From assembly GCA_934402315.1 (NCBI GenBank), contig CAKRTS010000027.1:1-23370 (forward strand): 23,370 bases of DNA, written 5' to 3'. Made by a program: the position numbers and the translations under genes. Positions 15,061 to 23,059 of the stretch are shown here, in pieces. The notes beneath the pieces were generated by a model. It made no database searches, was not told the DNA's origin, and saw only the letters and a list, made by a program, of their open reading frames with translations. The DNA comes from an uncultured Acetatifactor sp. Its GTDB lineage: Bacteria; Bacillota; Clostridia; Lachnospirales; Lachnospiraceae. Numbering within the stretch: position 1 is the first letter of the stretch; each line of letters begins with the position of its first letter.

Positions 15061-16092
15061 GTGATACAGGAAAATGACAGGGATGTCTTGATTCTTGCAA
15101 TCGAGAGCTCATGCGATGAGACGGCAGCCGCTGTGGTGAAGAACGGCAGAGAGGTGCTGTCCAATGTTATCTATACACAGATCGCTTTACATACGCAGTA
15201 CGGCGGAGTGGTGCCGGAAATTGCATCCAGAAAGCACATTGAAAAGATTAATCAGGTGATTGAACAGGCGCTTGCGGAGGCGGAGCTGACATTGCAGGAT
15301 ATTACGGCGGTTGCCGTCACCTACGGCCCCGGACTGGTCGGCGCACTGCTGGTCGGTGTGGCGGAGGCAAAGGCAATCAGCTTTGCGGCCGGGCTTCCGC
15401 TGGTCGGTGTACATCATATCAGCGGACATATCAGCGCAAACTATATTGAACATAAAGAGCTGGAGCCGCCGTTTGTGTGTCTGGTGGCATCCGGCGGACA
15501 TTCGCATCTTGTCGTGGTGAAGGATTACGGCGAGTATGAGATCATCGGAAGAACCAGGGATGACGCGGCGGGCGAGGCATTTGACAAGGTGGCGCGTGCA
15601 ATCGGACTCGGATATCCGGGTGGCCCGAAAATTGACCGTCTGGCGAAGGAGGGTAATCCCGATGCGATTCCCTTCCCGAGAGCGAAGGTGGCGGAGAACG
15701 AATATGATTTCAGCTTCAGCGGATTGAAGTCGGCAGTGCTGAATTACCTGAATTCCTGCCAGATGAAGGGCGAGGAAGTCAACCGGGCGGATGTGGCGGC
15801 ATCCTTCCAGAAGGCAGTTATCGATGTGCTGGTAGAGCACTCCCTGCATGCGGTGAAGGCATTCGGCTATGACAAATTCGCCATAGCCGGCGGAGTGGCA
15901 TCTAATTCCTCGCTTCGTGCGGCGTTTGAGAAGGAATGCGAGAAGAGAAATATCCGTTTTTACCATCCGTCTCCTGTGCTCTGCACGGACAATGCGGCGA
16001 TGATCGGCGCGGCAGGGTATTATGAGTATATCAAGGGGGTAAGGCATGGCTATGATCTGAATGCCGTGCCGAACCTGAAGCTGGGGGAGTGA
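15061..16092 (+). CDS. tsaD: tRNA N6-adenosine threonylcarbamoyltransferase TsaD
   Basis: This 343-residue Kae1/Gcp-family enzyme transfers the threonylcarbamoyl group from threonylcarbamoyl-AMP to A37 of tRNA. The metal-binding HHISGH motif is at 118-123 (His119 and His123). Other family blocks are [15 protein letters not shown] (12-26), [12 protein letters not shown] (88-99), [21 protein letters not shown] and the closing [16 protein letters not shown]. The start is GTG at 15061: GGAGG lies about 10 bases upstream and no in-frame ATG exists before the conserved core. ispD starts 7 bases after its stop. Confidence 0.96.
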   Translation: MIQENDRDVLILAIESSCDETAAAVVKNGREVLSNVIYTQIALHTQYGGVVPEIASRKHIEKINQVIEQALAEAELTLQDITAVAVTYGPGLVGALLVGVAEAKAISFAAGLPLVGVHHISGHISANYIEHKELEPPFVCLVASGGHSHLVVVKDYGEYEIIGRTRDDAAGEAFDKVARAIGLGYPGGPKIDRLAKEGNPDAIPFPRAKVAENEYDFSFSGLKSAVLNYLNSCQMKGEEVNRADVAASFQKAVIDVLVEHSLHAVKAFGYDKFAIAGGVASNSSLRAAFEKECEKRNIRFYHPSPVLCTDNAAMIGAAGYYEYIKGVRHGYDLNAVPNLKLGE

Positions 16093-16099
16093 GACGCCT

Positions 16100-16828
16100 A
16101 TGGAAGAGAAGCGTTGCGTGATGATCCTGCTGGCGGCGGGAAGCGGATCGCGGATGAAAAGCGGAACGGCAAAGCAGTTCATGCTGCTTGGAGATAAGCC
16201 GTTGATCTGGTATTCGCTGAACACCGTGGAAAAATCACCGGTTATCGATGAATGCATTCTTGTCACGGCGGAGAAGGACATCGATCATATGTGGCGTGGG
16301 ATCGTCGAAAAATACGGATTCCATAAGGTATCTGCCGTGGTGCCGGGCGGGAGCGAGCGCTGGGAATCGGTGGCAAACGCCGTTCAGGCGCTGGAGAACC
16401 GCGGGATGGTGAAAAAAGGCTATATTTTTATCCATGACGGCGCGAGACCTTTTCTGACAGAGGAGGTTCTTGAAAGAGTCTATCTGGCGGTGAAGGAGCA
16501 TCCCGCGTGTGTGGCAGCGGTGCTGTCCAAGGACACCGTGCGGCTGGCGGACGAGAACGGATTTGCAAAGAGTACGCCGGACAGGCGGGGGGTGTGGATT
16601 ATCCAGACACCGCAGGCGTTTGAAACCGGGCTGCTGGTAAGGGCGTACGCAGAGCTGCGCGGGCGTGCAGACAGGCTGGGAAAAGAGAACATTGCGGTGA
16701 CGGATGACGCGGGAGTTGTAGAGCTGTTCACGGAGCAGAGAATCCGGCTGGTTGAAGGCTCATACGACAATATCAAGGTTACGACACCGGGAGATATGAA
16801 AATAGCAGAGGCGTTTCTTGAAGCATAG
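16100..16828 (+). CDS. ispD: 2-C-methyl-D-erythritol 4-phosphate cytidylyltransferase IspD
   Basis: This 242-residue cytoplasmic enzyme joins CTP and methylerythritol phosphate to give CDP-ME, the third step of the MEP isoprenoid pathway. The nucleotide-binding signature LAAGSGSRMKSGTAKQF (11-27) is intact. It is followed by GGSERWESVANAV, HDGARPF, the TPQAF segment and TDDAGVVE, then EGSYDNIKVTTPGD near the end. The length is usual for a stand-alone IspD, with no IspF domain fused. It is the last gene of the tsa/rnz run; a weak GCTT/AAGC hairpin with a short T-run (16829-16847) might end the transcript. Confidence 0.95.
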   Translation: MEEKRCVMILLAAGSGSRMKSGTAKQFMLLGDKPLIWYSLNTVEKSPVIDECILVTAEKDIDHMWRGIVEKYGFHKVSAVVPGGSERWESVANAVQALENRGMVKKGYIFIHDGARPFLTEEVLERVYLAVKEHPACVAAVLSKDTVRLADENGFAKSTPDRRGVWIIQTPQAFETGLLVRAYAELRGRADRLGKENIAVTDDAGVVELFTEQRIRLVEGSYDNIKVTTPGDMKIAEAFLEA

Positions 16829-17141
16829 GCTTTGAGAAGCGCTTTTTCTGTCTAGGAACGGTTTTGAATGTAAGAAGTCTGAAAATTCTTTCATGAAGGA
16901 AGCAGTGTGAAATTGAAAATGAAAGAGCTTACAAAGAAAATGCATAAATTGCAGGTATGAAAACATGGCAAAAATTAACAAAATCCACAAAAGTTCATAA
17001 AAAAACCAAAGAAATATTAAATATGACTTGTTAAAATGCCCAACTTGTGATAATATAATGGTACCGGAAGTAACATAGAAAAGTTACAGGACAGGTGAAA
17101 CACCTGTAAACACTTACATTTTTAAGGAGGATTTTCTGAAT
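16829..17141 (+). promoter_or_regulatory. AT-rich promoter and leader region of the ABC importer operon
   Basis: This 313-base gap has no gene. At its left end is a weak possible terminator (GCTT 16829-16832, AAGC 16837-16840, then GCTTTTT). A long AT-rich stretch (16965-17030) precedes candidate promoters: TATAAT at 17054-17059 with TTAAAA 17 bases upstream, or extended -10 TGTGATAAT at 17046-17054. The leader then has GTAAC (17070-17074)/GTTAC (17083-17087) and ACAGGTG (17091-17097)/CACCTGT (17101-17107) hairpins, and AAGGAGG at 17124-17130 before the ATG at 17142. Regulation probably acts here, but no regulator gene is adjacent. Confidence 0.6.
17091..17107 (+). promoter_or_regulatory. Leader hairpin before the solute-binding protein gene
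   Basis: ACAGGTG and CACCTGT form a perfect 7-bp stem with an AAA loop, 16 bases upstream of the ribosome site and about 30 bases after the likely transcription start. No T-run follows. It may stabilise the mRNA or, as DNA, be a small operator. Confidence 0.55.
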
Positions 17142-18764
17142 ATGAAGAAGTTGAACAAGATCTTCGCTTCTGTTCTCGCAGGAACAATGGTAGTTTCCAT
17201 GGCAGCCTGCGGAAACGCAGAAGGCAACGGAAACAGCACCGGAGCTGCAAATAATTCTGTTGAAGAGTCCAAGACTGAGTCTTCTGAGGCATCCGGAAGC
17301 AGCGAGGCAGATGCACCTGCTGAAATCGTTAAGCCTGACACAATCAAGGTAATGTGGGATGGAACCGTTTTCAAGGAAGGTGACAACTACGCCGAGGAGT
17401 TCTATCAGGCACTGGATGAGGCGCTTGGCCTTCACATCGAATGGGTACGCCCTGACCACTCCAGCTACGCTGAGCAGGTAGGTATCGCATTCACAGATCC
17501 GAACACACTGGCTGACGTTGTTATCATGCCTTCCAACCTGTATGCATCTTATGCATCCCAGGGCAGCCTTTGGAACATGACAGACGCATGGACGAATTCC
17601 GAGACCGCAAACTCCGGCAGACTGACAGATGCTGCACAGCAGAACATTGCAAACTGGATTGTTGCAGGACCTGACGGAACCGATGGAATCTATGGTATGT
17701 ATCCTGCACGTGGTAACGGATGCGTTACCTACATCAAGGCAGTTGCGGCAAAGGCAGCCGGCTATGAAACGCAGGATTCCCTTCCTAAGACATGGGAAGA
17801 GTACCAGCAGTTCCTTCTTGCGATGAAGGAAGCTACAGGAACAGCACCTGTGCTTGCAGCAGGACTGATTACCCACGAGGCACCTTATGTAAACTATCTT
17901 CCCGAGTTCTATCAGGATGCTTATCCTGAGTTCTACCAGAACGAGAACGGCGTATGGGTTGACGGCTTCTCAGAGCAGTCTATGATCGATGCACTCGACA
18001 GACTGGCTTGGGGCTATGAGAACGGTGTTATCGATGCTACTATTTTCGAGAACCCTTCCACATCTGCTGTACGTGACAAGTTCTATCTTGAGGATGGAAC
18101 CAGCGTGTTCACATACTGGGCAGGTACATGGGCATACAACATCAAGACAAAGCTGGCATCCAACTTTACCGGCGCTGTTTACTCCGATGTTGACGAGTAC
18201 TCCGAAGCATGGGCTATGGAGCCGATCGCAGAGGTAGGCAGCTACATCGAGAGACTTTCTCCCATGATCTGTATCACAAGCGCTTGTAAGAACCCTGAAG
18301 GCGTATTCAAGTATTTCATCGACAAGATTCTGGATGGCGGAGATGTACAGATGCTGTTCCAGTATGGTGTTGAAGGCGTTCACTACGAGTGGAACGAGGA
18401 TCACACCGCAATTACCGGACTTCCTACACAGTCCTCCAAGGATTCCGAGAAGGTTTCCAAGACCACAAAGAACCTGTTCGAGGCTAACCTGAAGCTGGCT
18501 AACTTCGTTGGAACAGATCCTTACACTCCTGCAGATCCTGTTATTGACGAGTCCTTCAACCTGTTTAACACACATTCTTCTGCTGCGGCAAAGATTAACT
18601 CTTCCGCTGAGTATCTTGAGAACAGCGCTACGCTGTGGACCGAGAAGGATCAGCTGATCGCAGCTGTTGCAAAGGGAGAGATGACCGGTGAGCAGGCAAT
18701 CGCAAAGTACAATGAGGATTGCGGCCCGATCGTACAGCTCATTCTGGATTCCTTCAATAAATAA
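17142..18764 (+). CDS. ABC importer extracellular solute-binding lipoprotein (carbohydrate type, LplA-like)
   Basis: This 540-residue lipoprotein (lipobox MAAC, Cys23) has a Ser/Glu/Asn-rich linker (24-60) and then a type 1 solute-binding fold. KPDTIKVMWDG opens the domain, ADVVIMPSN and IYGMYPARGNG mark the first lobe and WEEYQQFLLAMKEAT the second. Size and pattern resemble LplA-type proteins, which bind complex oligosaccharides and always go with an LplB- and LplC-type permease, as here. Codon use is strongly biased and the ribosome site is near perfect, so high expression is likely. The substrate cannot be read from the sequence, and there is no glycoside hydrolase gene next to it. An intercistronic hairpin separates it from the permeases. 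Confidence 0.9.
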   Translation: MKKLNKIFASVLAGTMVVSMAACGNAEGNGNSTGAANNSVEESKTESSEASGSSEADAPAEIVKPDTIKVMWDGTVFKEGDNYAEEFYQALDEALGLHIEWVRPDHSSYAEQVGIAFTDPNTLADVVIMPSNLYASYASQGSLWNMTDAWTNSETANSGRLTDAAQQNIANWIVAGPDGTDGIYGMYPARGNGCVTYIKAVAAKAAGYETQDSLPKTWEEYQQFLLAMKEATGTAPVLAAGLITHEAPYVNYLPEFYQDAYPEFYQNENGVWVDGFSEQSMIDALDRLAWGYENGVIDATIFENPSTSAVRDKFYLEDGTSVFTYWAGTWAYNIKTKLASNFTGAVYSDVDEYSEAWAMEPIAEVGSYIERLSPMICITSACKNPEGVFKYFIDKILDGGDVQMLFQYGVEGVHYEWNEDHTAITGLPTQSSKDSEKVSKTTKNLFEANLKLANFVGTDPYTPADPVIDESFNLFNTHSSAAAKINSSAEYLENSATLWTEKDQLIAAVAKGEMTGEQAIAKYNEDCGPIVQLILDSFNK

Positions 18765-18805
18765 GGAAACCATCATTAATAAAGAAAGAGTCCGTTTTAC
18801 AGCAG

Positions 18806-18840
18806 GGACAATATCGGGGAGCACATCCCCGGTATTGTCC
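18806..18840 (+). promoter_or_regulatory. Strong intercistronic hairpin between binding-protein and permease genes
   Basis: Bases 18806-18820 pair with 18826-18840, a 15-bp stem (one T-G wobble) with a 5-base loop, starting 42 bases after the binding-protein stop. It is followed by GGCTGG rather than Ts, so it is probably an RNA processing/stability element that keeps the binding-protein mRNA more abundant than that of the permeases, though partial termination is possible. Confidence 0.75.
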
Positions 18841-18901
18841 GGCTGGAAGCGGTTGCAGAATTTTTTACCGGAACAGACGGAAATGAGAGAAAGGTAAGCC
18901 T

Positions 18902-20305
18902 ATGTTGTGTAAAACCAGTAACGCTGAAATACCGAAAAAAGTGAAAAAACAGAAAAACGTTTATCCGATTGCGATCGCCGGAGCGGTGATCTCCTTTGCC
19001 GGAGGCTTTTTTCCGGCAATCCAGAACTCAGATGCAGTCAGGAAGTTTACCCCTGCCTACGGCTTTATGAATTACGAGCAGCCGGCAATCTGGTATTTGT
19101 TCATTGCACTTCTTGTTGCCTCGGTTGCTTTGTGCGCATTTAAACTCGAAAAAATTTCCATTGCAACGACGGCAGCCGCCGGAGTTGTATATTGGATTAC
19201 ATATAATAATATCTGTAACCGTCACGGTGCGCCGGGTATGCAGAACGGCATTGCAAGCGCAATCGTCATTGTCGGCACGATCGTGGGCGCTGTGGGTGCG
19301 TTCCTTGATGTCAATAAGAATGCGGCAGAGCGGAAGCGGAAGAACGGCGAGCTTGATTTCCAGTATACCGGAAACAAGTCCGTATGGCAGAGAATACATT
19401 ACTACAGATGGTTCTATGTAATGTTCCTGCCGGTGCTTATTTTCCTCATTCTGTTCAATTACCTGCCGATGGCGGGACTGAGATATGCCTTCACGGACTA
19501 TATCTCCGGTACGCAGCCGAAGTATGTCGGAATCAAGCACTTTGTAGATATGTTCGGATTGTCCGAGCTTTCCAGACTGTCGAGCAAGCAGTTTATGAAT
19601 GCTCTTGGCAATACACTGGTGCTCTCTATTGTAAAGCTGATCCTCAACACCGGAATGGCTGTTGTGATTTCCCTGCTGTTGAATGAAATGCGTCAGATCC
19701 ATTTCAAGAAGACCGTGCAGACAATCATTTATCTGCCGCACTTTATGTCATGGGTTGTTGTTGCTTCTATTTTTAAAATGATGCTTTCGGCGTCCAATTC
19801 GGGAATGGTGAATCAGGCACTGATTAATCTGGGTCTGATTACACAGCCGATTGAGTTCCTGACAGCAGAGTCCAATTGGCGCTGGGTTTATTACATGGTA
19901 AACATCTGGAAGGATACCGGTTGGGGAACCATTCTTTTCCTTGCAACACTGTCCGGTATCAGCCCTGATCTCTATGAGGCGGCGCAGATCGACGGCGCTA
20001 ACCGCTTTAACAGAATGCGTTACATTACCATGCCGGCACTGGCAAATACCATCATTACCGTATTTATCCTGAATCTGGCAAAGGTTATGAACCTGTTCGA
20101 GTCCGTATTTGTTATGTATAACCCGTCCGTCTACAACGTGTCGGATGTTTTGCAGACCTATATTTACCGGCAATCGTTCAGCGGCGGCGCGGCAAATTAC
20201 GGCTATACGACGGCAGTTGGCCTGTTCAAGTCCCTTGTGAGCTGTGCACTCGTCCTGATCTGCAATAAGGCGAGCAAGAAGGTTCGCGGACGCGGAATTG
20301 TGTAA
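18902..20305 (+). CDS. ABC importer permease (LplB-like) with N-terminal four-helix extension
   Basis: This 467-residue membrane protein has a standard carbohydrate importer permease domain from about residue 165 to the end. The EAA loop reads LYEAAQIDGANRFNRMRYIT (358-377), the docking site for the ATPase. Ahead of it lies an unusual extension with about four membrane segments (roughly 21-40, 62-80, 86-103 and 116-134), then a Lys/Arg/Glu-rich connector (138-150). LplB-type permeases are normally near 300 residues. The ATG at 18902 follows AAAGG. It lies 137 bases after the binding-protein gene and 15 bases before the next permease. Function of the extension is unknown; it may be a separate sensing or assembly module. 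Confidence 0.88.
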   Translation: MLCKTSNAEIPKKVKKQKNVYPIAIAGAVISFAGGFFPAIQNSDAVRKFTPAYGFMNYEQPAIWYLFIALLVASVALCAFKLEKISIATTAAAGVVYWITYNNICNRHGAPGMQNGIASAIVIVGTIVGAVGAFLDVNKNAAERKRKNGELDFQYTGNKSVWQRIHYYRWFYVMFLPVLIFLILFNYLPMAGLRYAFTDYISGTQPKYVGIKHFVDMFGLSELSRLSSKQFMNALGNTLVLSIVKLILNTGMAVVISLLLNEMRQIHFKKTVQTIIYLPHFMSWVVVASIFKMMLSASNSGMVNQALINLGLITQPIEFLTAESNWRWVYYMVNIWKDTGWGTILFLATLSGISPDLYEAAQIDGANRFNRMRYITMPALANTIITVFILNLAKVMNLFESVFVMYNPSVYNVSDVLQTYIYRQSFSGGAANYGYTTAVGLFKSLVSCALVLICNKASKKVRGRGIV

Positions 20306-20320
20306 AGGAGGGGGAAAAGA

Positions 20321-21187
20321 ATGGAAAGAACTGCTAAGATACAGACAAAAAAGAAAAATAAGATCACTCCCTTCAGCGTGGTGAATACGGTACTGTTCAT
20401 CTTGATTTCACTGCTGATTCTGATTCCGATCTGGAAAGTCCTTGTGGACTCGCTGGATGCTGCAGCCGGATACGGAATGAGACTCTGGCCGGCGAAGTTT
20501 ACCTTCGGCGCATATAAGATGATTCTTGCAAGAGCGGATTTGTACAGACCGTTCCTGATCTCAGTGCTTGTGACGGTTGCCGGAACCTTTGTGGGTCTGA
20601 CATTGTCAACGCTTGGAGCCTATGTGCTGATTCAGTGGGAGATGCCCGGAAGAAACTTCTTTTCGTGGCTGCTGCTGTTCACAATGCTTTTCAGCGGCGG
20701 TATGATCCCGACCTACGTTGTCATGATGAACCTGCATCTGACAAATACCCTGTGGTCCGTTATCCTGCCGTTGGGTATCAACGTTTATAACCTTGTATTG
20801 ATGAGAAACTTCTTTGAGGGCATTCCGCAGTCTTTGTTTGAATCGGCAAAGCTGGACGGCTGCAGTCCGATCGGAATCTTCTTCCGCATCGTGCTGCCTC
20901 TGTCAAAGGCTGCACTGGCGGCAATTGGACTGATGTTTGCGGTAACCTATTGGAATGACTATACCAACTTCAAAATCTACATTGTAGATAATAAGCTGTT
21001 TAACTTCCAGATGAAGCTGCGTGCCATGGTTATGGACAATGACCTGCCTATGGATGACGGCTCCATCTCGACAAATACCATACAGAATGCGGCGATCATC
21101 GTTGCAATCATTCCTTTCATGATCCTGTATCCTTTCTGCCAGGATTACTTTGTACAGGGCGTAAACGTCGGCGCTGTCAAGGAGTAA
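20321..21187 (+). CDS. ABC importer permease (LplC-like)
   Basis: This 288-residue protein is the second membrane subunit of the importer, with six membrane segments and the EAA-loop equivalent ESAKLDGCSPIGIFFRIVLP (174-193). FSGGMIPTYVVMMNLHLTNTLWSVILP matches the LplC/CUT1 subfamily. AAAGGAGGGGG precedes the ATG by a suitable distance. It is the last gene of the operon and is followed by a terminator. No ATP-binding subunit gene is present, which is usual for this subfamily: a shared MsmK/UgpC-type ATPase encoded elsewhere is expected to power it. Confidence 0.92.
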   Translation: MERTAKIQTKKKNKITPFSVVNTVLFILISLLILIPIWKVLVDSLDAAAGYGMRLWPAKFTFGAYKMILARADLYRPFLISVLVTVAGTFVGLTLSTLGAYVLIQWEMPGRNFFSWLLLFTMLFSGGMIPTYVVMMNLHLTNTLWSVILPLGINVYNLVLMRNFFEGIPQSLFESAKLDGCSPIGIFFRIVLPLSKAALAAIGLMFAVTYWNDYTNFKIYIVDNKLFNFQMKLRAMVMDNDLPMDDGSISTNTIQNAAIIVAIIPFMILYPFCQDYFVQGVNVGAVKE

Positions 21188-21239
21188 GGCACAGAGCGGA
21201 AAAGAGACCTTGAAGAAGGGTTTACGGAAGATTAAAAAT

Positions 21240-21273
21240 GCCGGGCTGCCATTGGGACAGTCCGGCGTCTTTT
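21240..21273 (+). terminator. Intrinsic terminator of the ABC importer operon
   Basis: GCCGGGCTG (21240-21248) pairs with CAGTCCGGC (21258-21266), 9 bp with one G-T wobble and a 9-base loop, followed by GTCTTTT. It separates the plus-strand operon from the converging minus-strand genes. Confidence 0.85.
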
Positions 21274-21289
21274 GCGTACAGTGAAAATA

Positions 21290-21718
21290 CTAGGCAGTAA
21301 AATCAATATCATATCTTGTGCCATGGGAAAAGAGCACGCCGTCTGTGAGCTGTATCTGGAGAATGCAGGTGTTTTCATCATCAAAATTATTGTGACCGTT
21401 GTCAATCCACGTTGAGAAGGCTTCTCTCAGCTTTTGGGCTATCGCACGATTGGCGTCCTTGCAGAAATAGCCGAGATTATTTCCTGTTCCATGTGCGGTA
21501 AACCATTCACCGGCAATTGCTGCAGTCGGCTCCTTTTCGAGCTGCTTCATCTTGTTGGAGAGCGCATAAGTGATAACATAGAAGGAACCGTCCTCATAAT
21601 AGGCATTTACATAACGGACATAGGGAACGCCGTTTTCGGTGGTTGCCAGTGCCATGACATTATCCTTTGAAAAACGTTCAATCATAATTTCCCGGGCTTT
21701 TTCAGTCAGTTTTTCCAT
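21290..21718 (-). CDS. Pyridoxamine 5'-phosphate oxidase-like split-barrel protein
   Basis: This 142-residue protein looks like a flavin- or F420-type split-barrel protein of the PNPOx superfamily. Marks are the DNVMALATTENGVPYVRYVNAY opening (the 'ATvd..g.P.vr' motif), SFYVITYALSNKMKQLEKEP (the 'T..ts.K...i..np' motif) and the AIAGEWFTAHGTG strand. Such proteins are small cytoplasmic reductases or flavin binders, and the exact substrate cannot be told. It is probably co-transcribed with the upstream XRE-PNPOx fusion gene, whose stop lies 48 bases before its start codon; a GGAGG-type site precedes the ATG. Confidence 0.82.
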   Translation of the reverse strand: MEKLTEKAREIMIERFSKDNVMALATTENGVPYVRYVNAYYEDGSFYVITYALSNKMKQLEKEPTAAIAGEWFTAHGTGNNLGYFCKDANRAIAQKLREAFSTWIDNGHNNFDDENTCILQIQLTDGVLFSHGTRYDIDFTA

Positions 21719-21766
21719 TTCCTTTTTCCTCCATAATAAACTTCGTATTCTTTTTAGAAATTACGG

Positions 21767-22366
21767 TTAAAAAATAGTCGCATTAACGATTTGTAATTTG
21801 AAAATGACCAGAGGACAGTCTGCTTCGTTTTCATATTTTTGCTTCAAAACAGGGTATGCATTTATCATATCTTCCATGGCAGAAGCGGAACTTTCAGGCA
21901 AGGCCGTACCGGCTATTCTGATCCATTTATGCGTGTGCAGGTTGTAGGCGGCAATTTCAAACTGAGGATTCTGAACCAGATCCGAATACACATGTTTCTG
22001 TCGTTCGGTAGCAATAAAAAGATTCAACGCATCTGAATAGATCATCCCGAAGGGACGCAGTCTGGGCTGACCATCGACGGATGTGGCAAGAAAAAAGTAC
22101 CCGCAGTCACGGATGAAACTGCAACAATCAATAGGGGAAAGAGCAGCAGAGGATATTTCACATTTTTGAAGACTGTCGTTCAGCAGATAGTCTATGCTGA
22201 CAGCAAAGATTTTACTGAGTCTTATCAGCTTATCTGTCTCGGGAAACGCAATGTCCATTTCCCATCTGGAGACGGATTGGCGTGATACATTTAGAACTTC
22301 GGCTAATTCCTCCTGAGTCATACCTCCTTTCTTTCGCAGTGCTGCTATTTTTTCTCCTGTTGTCAT
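21767..22366 (-). CDS. XRE-family regulator fused to a pyridoxamine 5'-phosphate oxidase-like split barrel
   Basis: This 199-residue protein has an N-terminal helix-turn-helix of the XRE type (about 5-62): IAALRKKGGMTQEELAEVL, NVSRQSVSRWE and a FPETDKLIRLSKIF close. From about residue 78 a split-barrel domain follows (CSFIRDCGYFFLATSVDGQP, the 'sT.dgqP.lRpfg' motif, RQKHVYSDLVQNPQFEIAAY, WIRIAGTA). The architecture suggests a transcription factor that senses a flavin or redox ligand through its C-terminal domain. GGGAGG lies just before the ATG and an inverted repeat (22378-22398) lies beyond that. It heads a two-gene unit with a stand-alone split-barrel protein. Autoregulation is inference. 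Confidence 0.85.
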   Translation of the reverse strand: MTTGEKIAALRKKGGMTQEELAEVLNVSRQSVSRWEMDIAFPETDKLIRLSKIFAVSIDYLLNDSLQKCEISSAALSPIDCCSFIRDCGYFFLATSVDGQPRLRPFGMIYSDALNLFIATERQKHVYSDLVQNPQFEIAAYNLHTHKWIRIAGTALPESSASAMEDMINAYPVLKQKYENEADCPLVIFKLQIVNATIF

Positions 22367-22377
22367 TTTGCCTCCCT

Positions 22378-22398
22378 GTGCCAGTGCTAGCGTGGCAC
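22378..22398. promoter_or_regulatory. Inverted repeat, candidate operator of the XRE-PNPOx gene
   Basis: GTGCCA (22378-22383) and TGGCAC (22393-22398) flank a 9-base centre containing the palindrome GCTAGC. It lies 12 bases before the start codon of the XRE fusion gene on the minus strand, between its ribosome site and an AT-rich promoter-like stretch (22400-22440). Position and symmetry fit an autoregulatory operator. Confidence 0.5.
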
Positions 22399-22579
22399 TA
22401 TTATTCTAATTTTTGAAAATACAAAAGAAAACCAATCTGAAGGTGCACGATGTAAACTTCAAGGTGCGTATAACATTTTATTCACAGTATACTATGCCAG
22501 AGGTACGTGCAGCAAGGGAAAAACAAGGGAAAAGCGAGGCGAAAAGGCGGTGTGAAAAATTAAATTTGCAAAAGTGTCG

Positions 22580-22627
22580 AAAAAATTTAAAAAATATGTT
22601 GACAGGAGGAGAGGTTTTTGCTAGAAT
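22580..22627 (+). promoter_or_regulatory. Strong rRNA/tRNA operon promoter with AT-rich UP element
   Basis: TTGACA (22599-22604), a 17-base spacer and TAGAAT (22622-22627) form a near-consensus promoter about 32 bases before the first tRNA. The 20 bases upstream are almost all A/T (22580-22598), as expected for an UP element. The rest of 22399-22580 holds no gene that I can support. Confidence 0.88.
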
Positions 22628-22658
22628 AACTTTTGCCGCATGAAACACGGCAACGCTT

Positions 22659-22744
22659 GGAGAGATATCGAAGTGGTCATAACGAGGCGGTCTTGAAAAC
22701 CGTTTGTCCGCAAGGGCGCGTGGGTTCGAATCCCACTCTCTCCG
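22659..22744 (+). tRNA. tRNA-Ser (UGA anticodon)
   Basis: GGAGAGA (22659-22665) pairs with TCTCTCC (22737-22743), with discriminator G22744. The anticodon loop is CTTGAAA with anticodon TGA at 22694-22696. A long variable arm (TTGTCCGCAAGGGCG region) marks a class II serine tRNA, and GGTTCGAATCC is the T arm. CCA is not encoded. Confidence 0.97.
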
Positions 22745-22804
22745 TTTGAGGGACAAAGGCAAGCCCCTCGTAACTAAATATAAATTTGTTGATTCAACTT
22801 GTGA

Positions 22805-22893
22805 GGAGAAGTACCCAAGAGGTTGAAGGGACACCCCTGGAAAGGGTGCAGGTCGTTAATAGCGGCGCGAGGGTTCAAATCCCTCCTTCTCCG
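22805..22893 (+). tRNA. tRNA-Ser (GGA anticodon)
   Basis: GGAGAAG (22805-22811) pairs with CTTCTCC (22886-22892), with discriminator G22893. The anticodon stem-loop CACCC-CTGGAAA-GGGTG gives anticodon GGA (22839-22841). A long variable arm is present and GGTTCAAATCC is the T arm. CCA is not encoded. It lies 60 bases after the first tRNA-Ser, in the same transcript. Confidence 0.97.
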
Positions 22894-22926
22894 TTCGGTG
22901 AGTAATCACCGTGTTCCTTGACAAAT

Positions 22927-23028
22927 AAACAGTAATGCAACCCTGAAAATTCCAAATGCGGGTTTGACCCGCAAGAATTATTCAGAGAACGATGTCTCGA
23001 AAGAGACAGCTCAAAAAAACAGTAATGC
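22927..23028 (+). repeat. 16S leader with 12-bp direct repeat and hairpins
   Basis: AAACAGTAATGC occurs at 22927-22938 and again at 23017-23028. Between them are GCGGGT/ACCCGC (22958-22972) with a TTG loop and TGTCTC-GAAA-GAGACA (22993-23008), a boxB-like hairpin with a GNRA loop. TGCCAGA/TCTGGCA overlaps the second repeat. This is the spacer between the tRNAs and 16S, probably processing and antitermination signals; no clear boxA was found. Confidence 0.6.
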
Positions 23029-23059
23029 CAGATAATTTCTGGCAGGACAAATAATCATT

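Noticed and set aside
13508..15112. Minus-strand frame of 534 codons opposite rnz and its neighbours
   Set aside because: It runs against three well-supported plus-strand genes, has a His/Arg-rich unnatural composition and no family motifs. It is a shadow of GC-rich codons.
15187..16281. Minus-strand frame of 364 codons opposite tsaD and ispD
   Set aside because: Entirely antisense to two clear genes, no ribosome site, no recognisable motifs.
22478..22834. Minus-strand reading frame of 118 codons across the tRNA-Ser region
   Set aside because: It is antisense to the tRNA-Ser gene and its leader. The REWDSNPRALADKRFSRPPR-type sequence is the well-known false protein from the reverse strand of tRNA-Ser.
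22918..22950. TTGACA as a second rRNA promoter
   Set aside because: No -10 element exists 16-18 bases downstream, and the region reads as structured leader.
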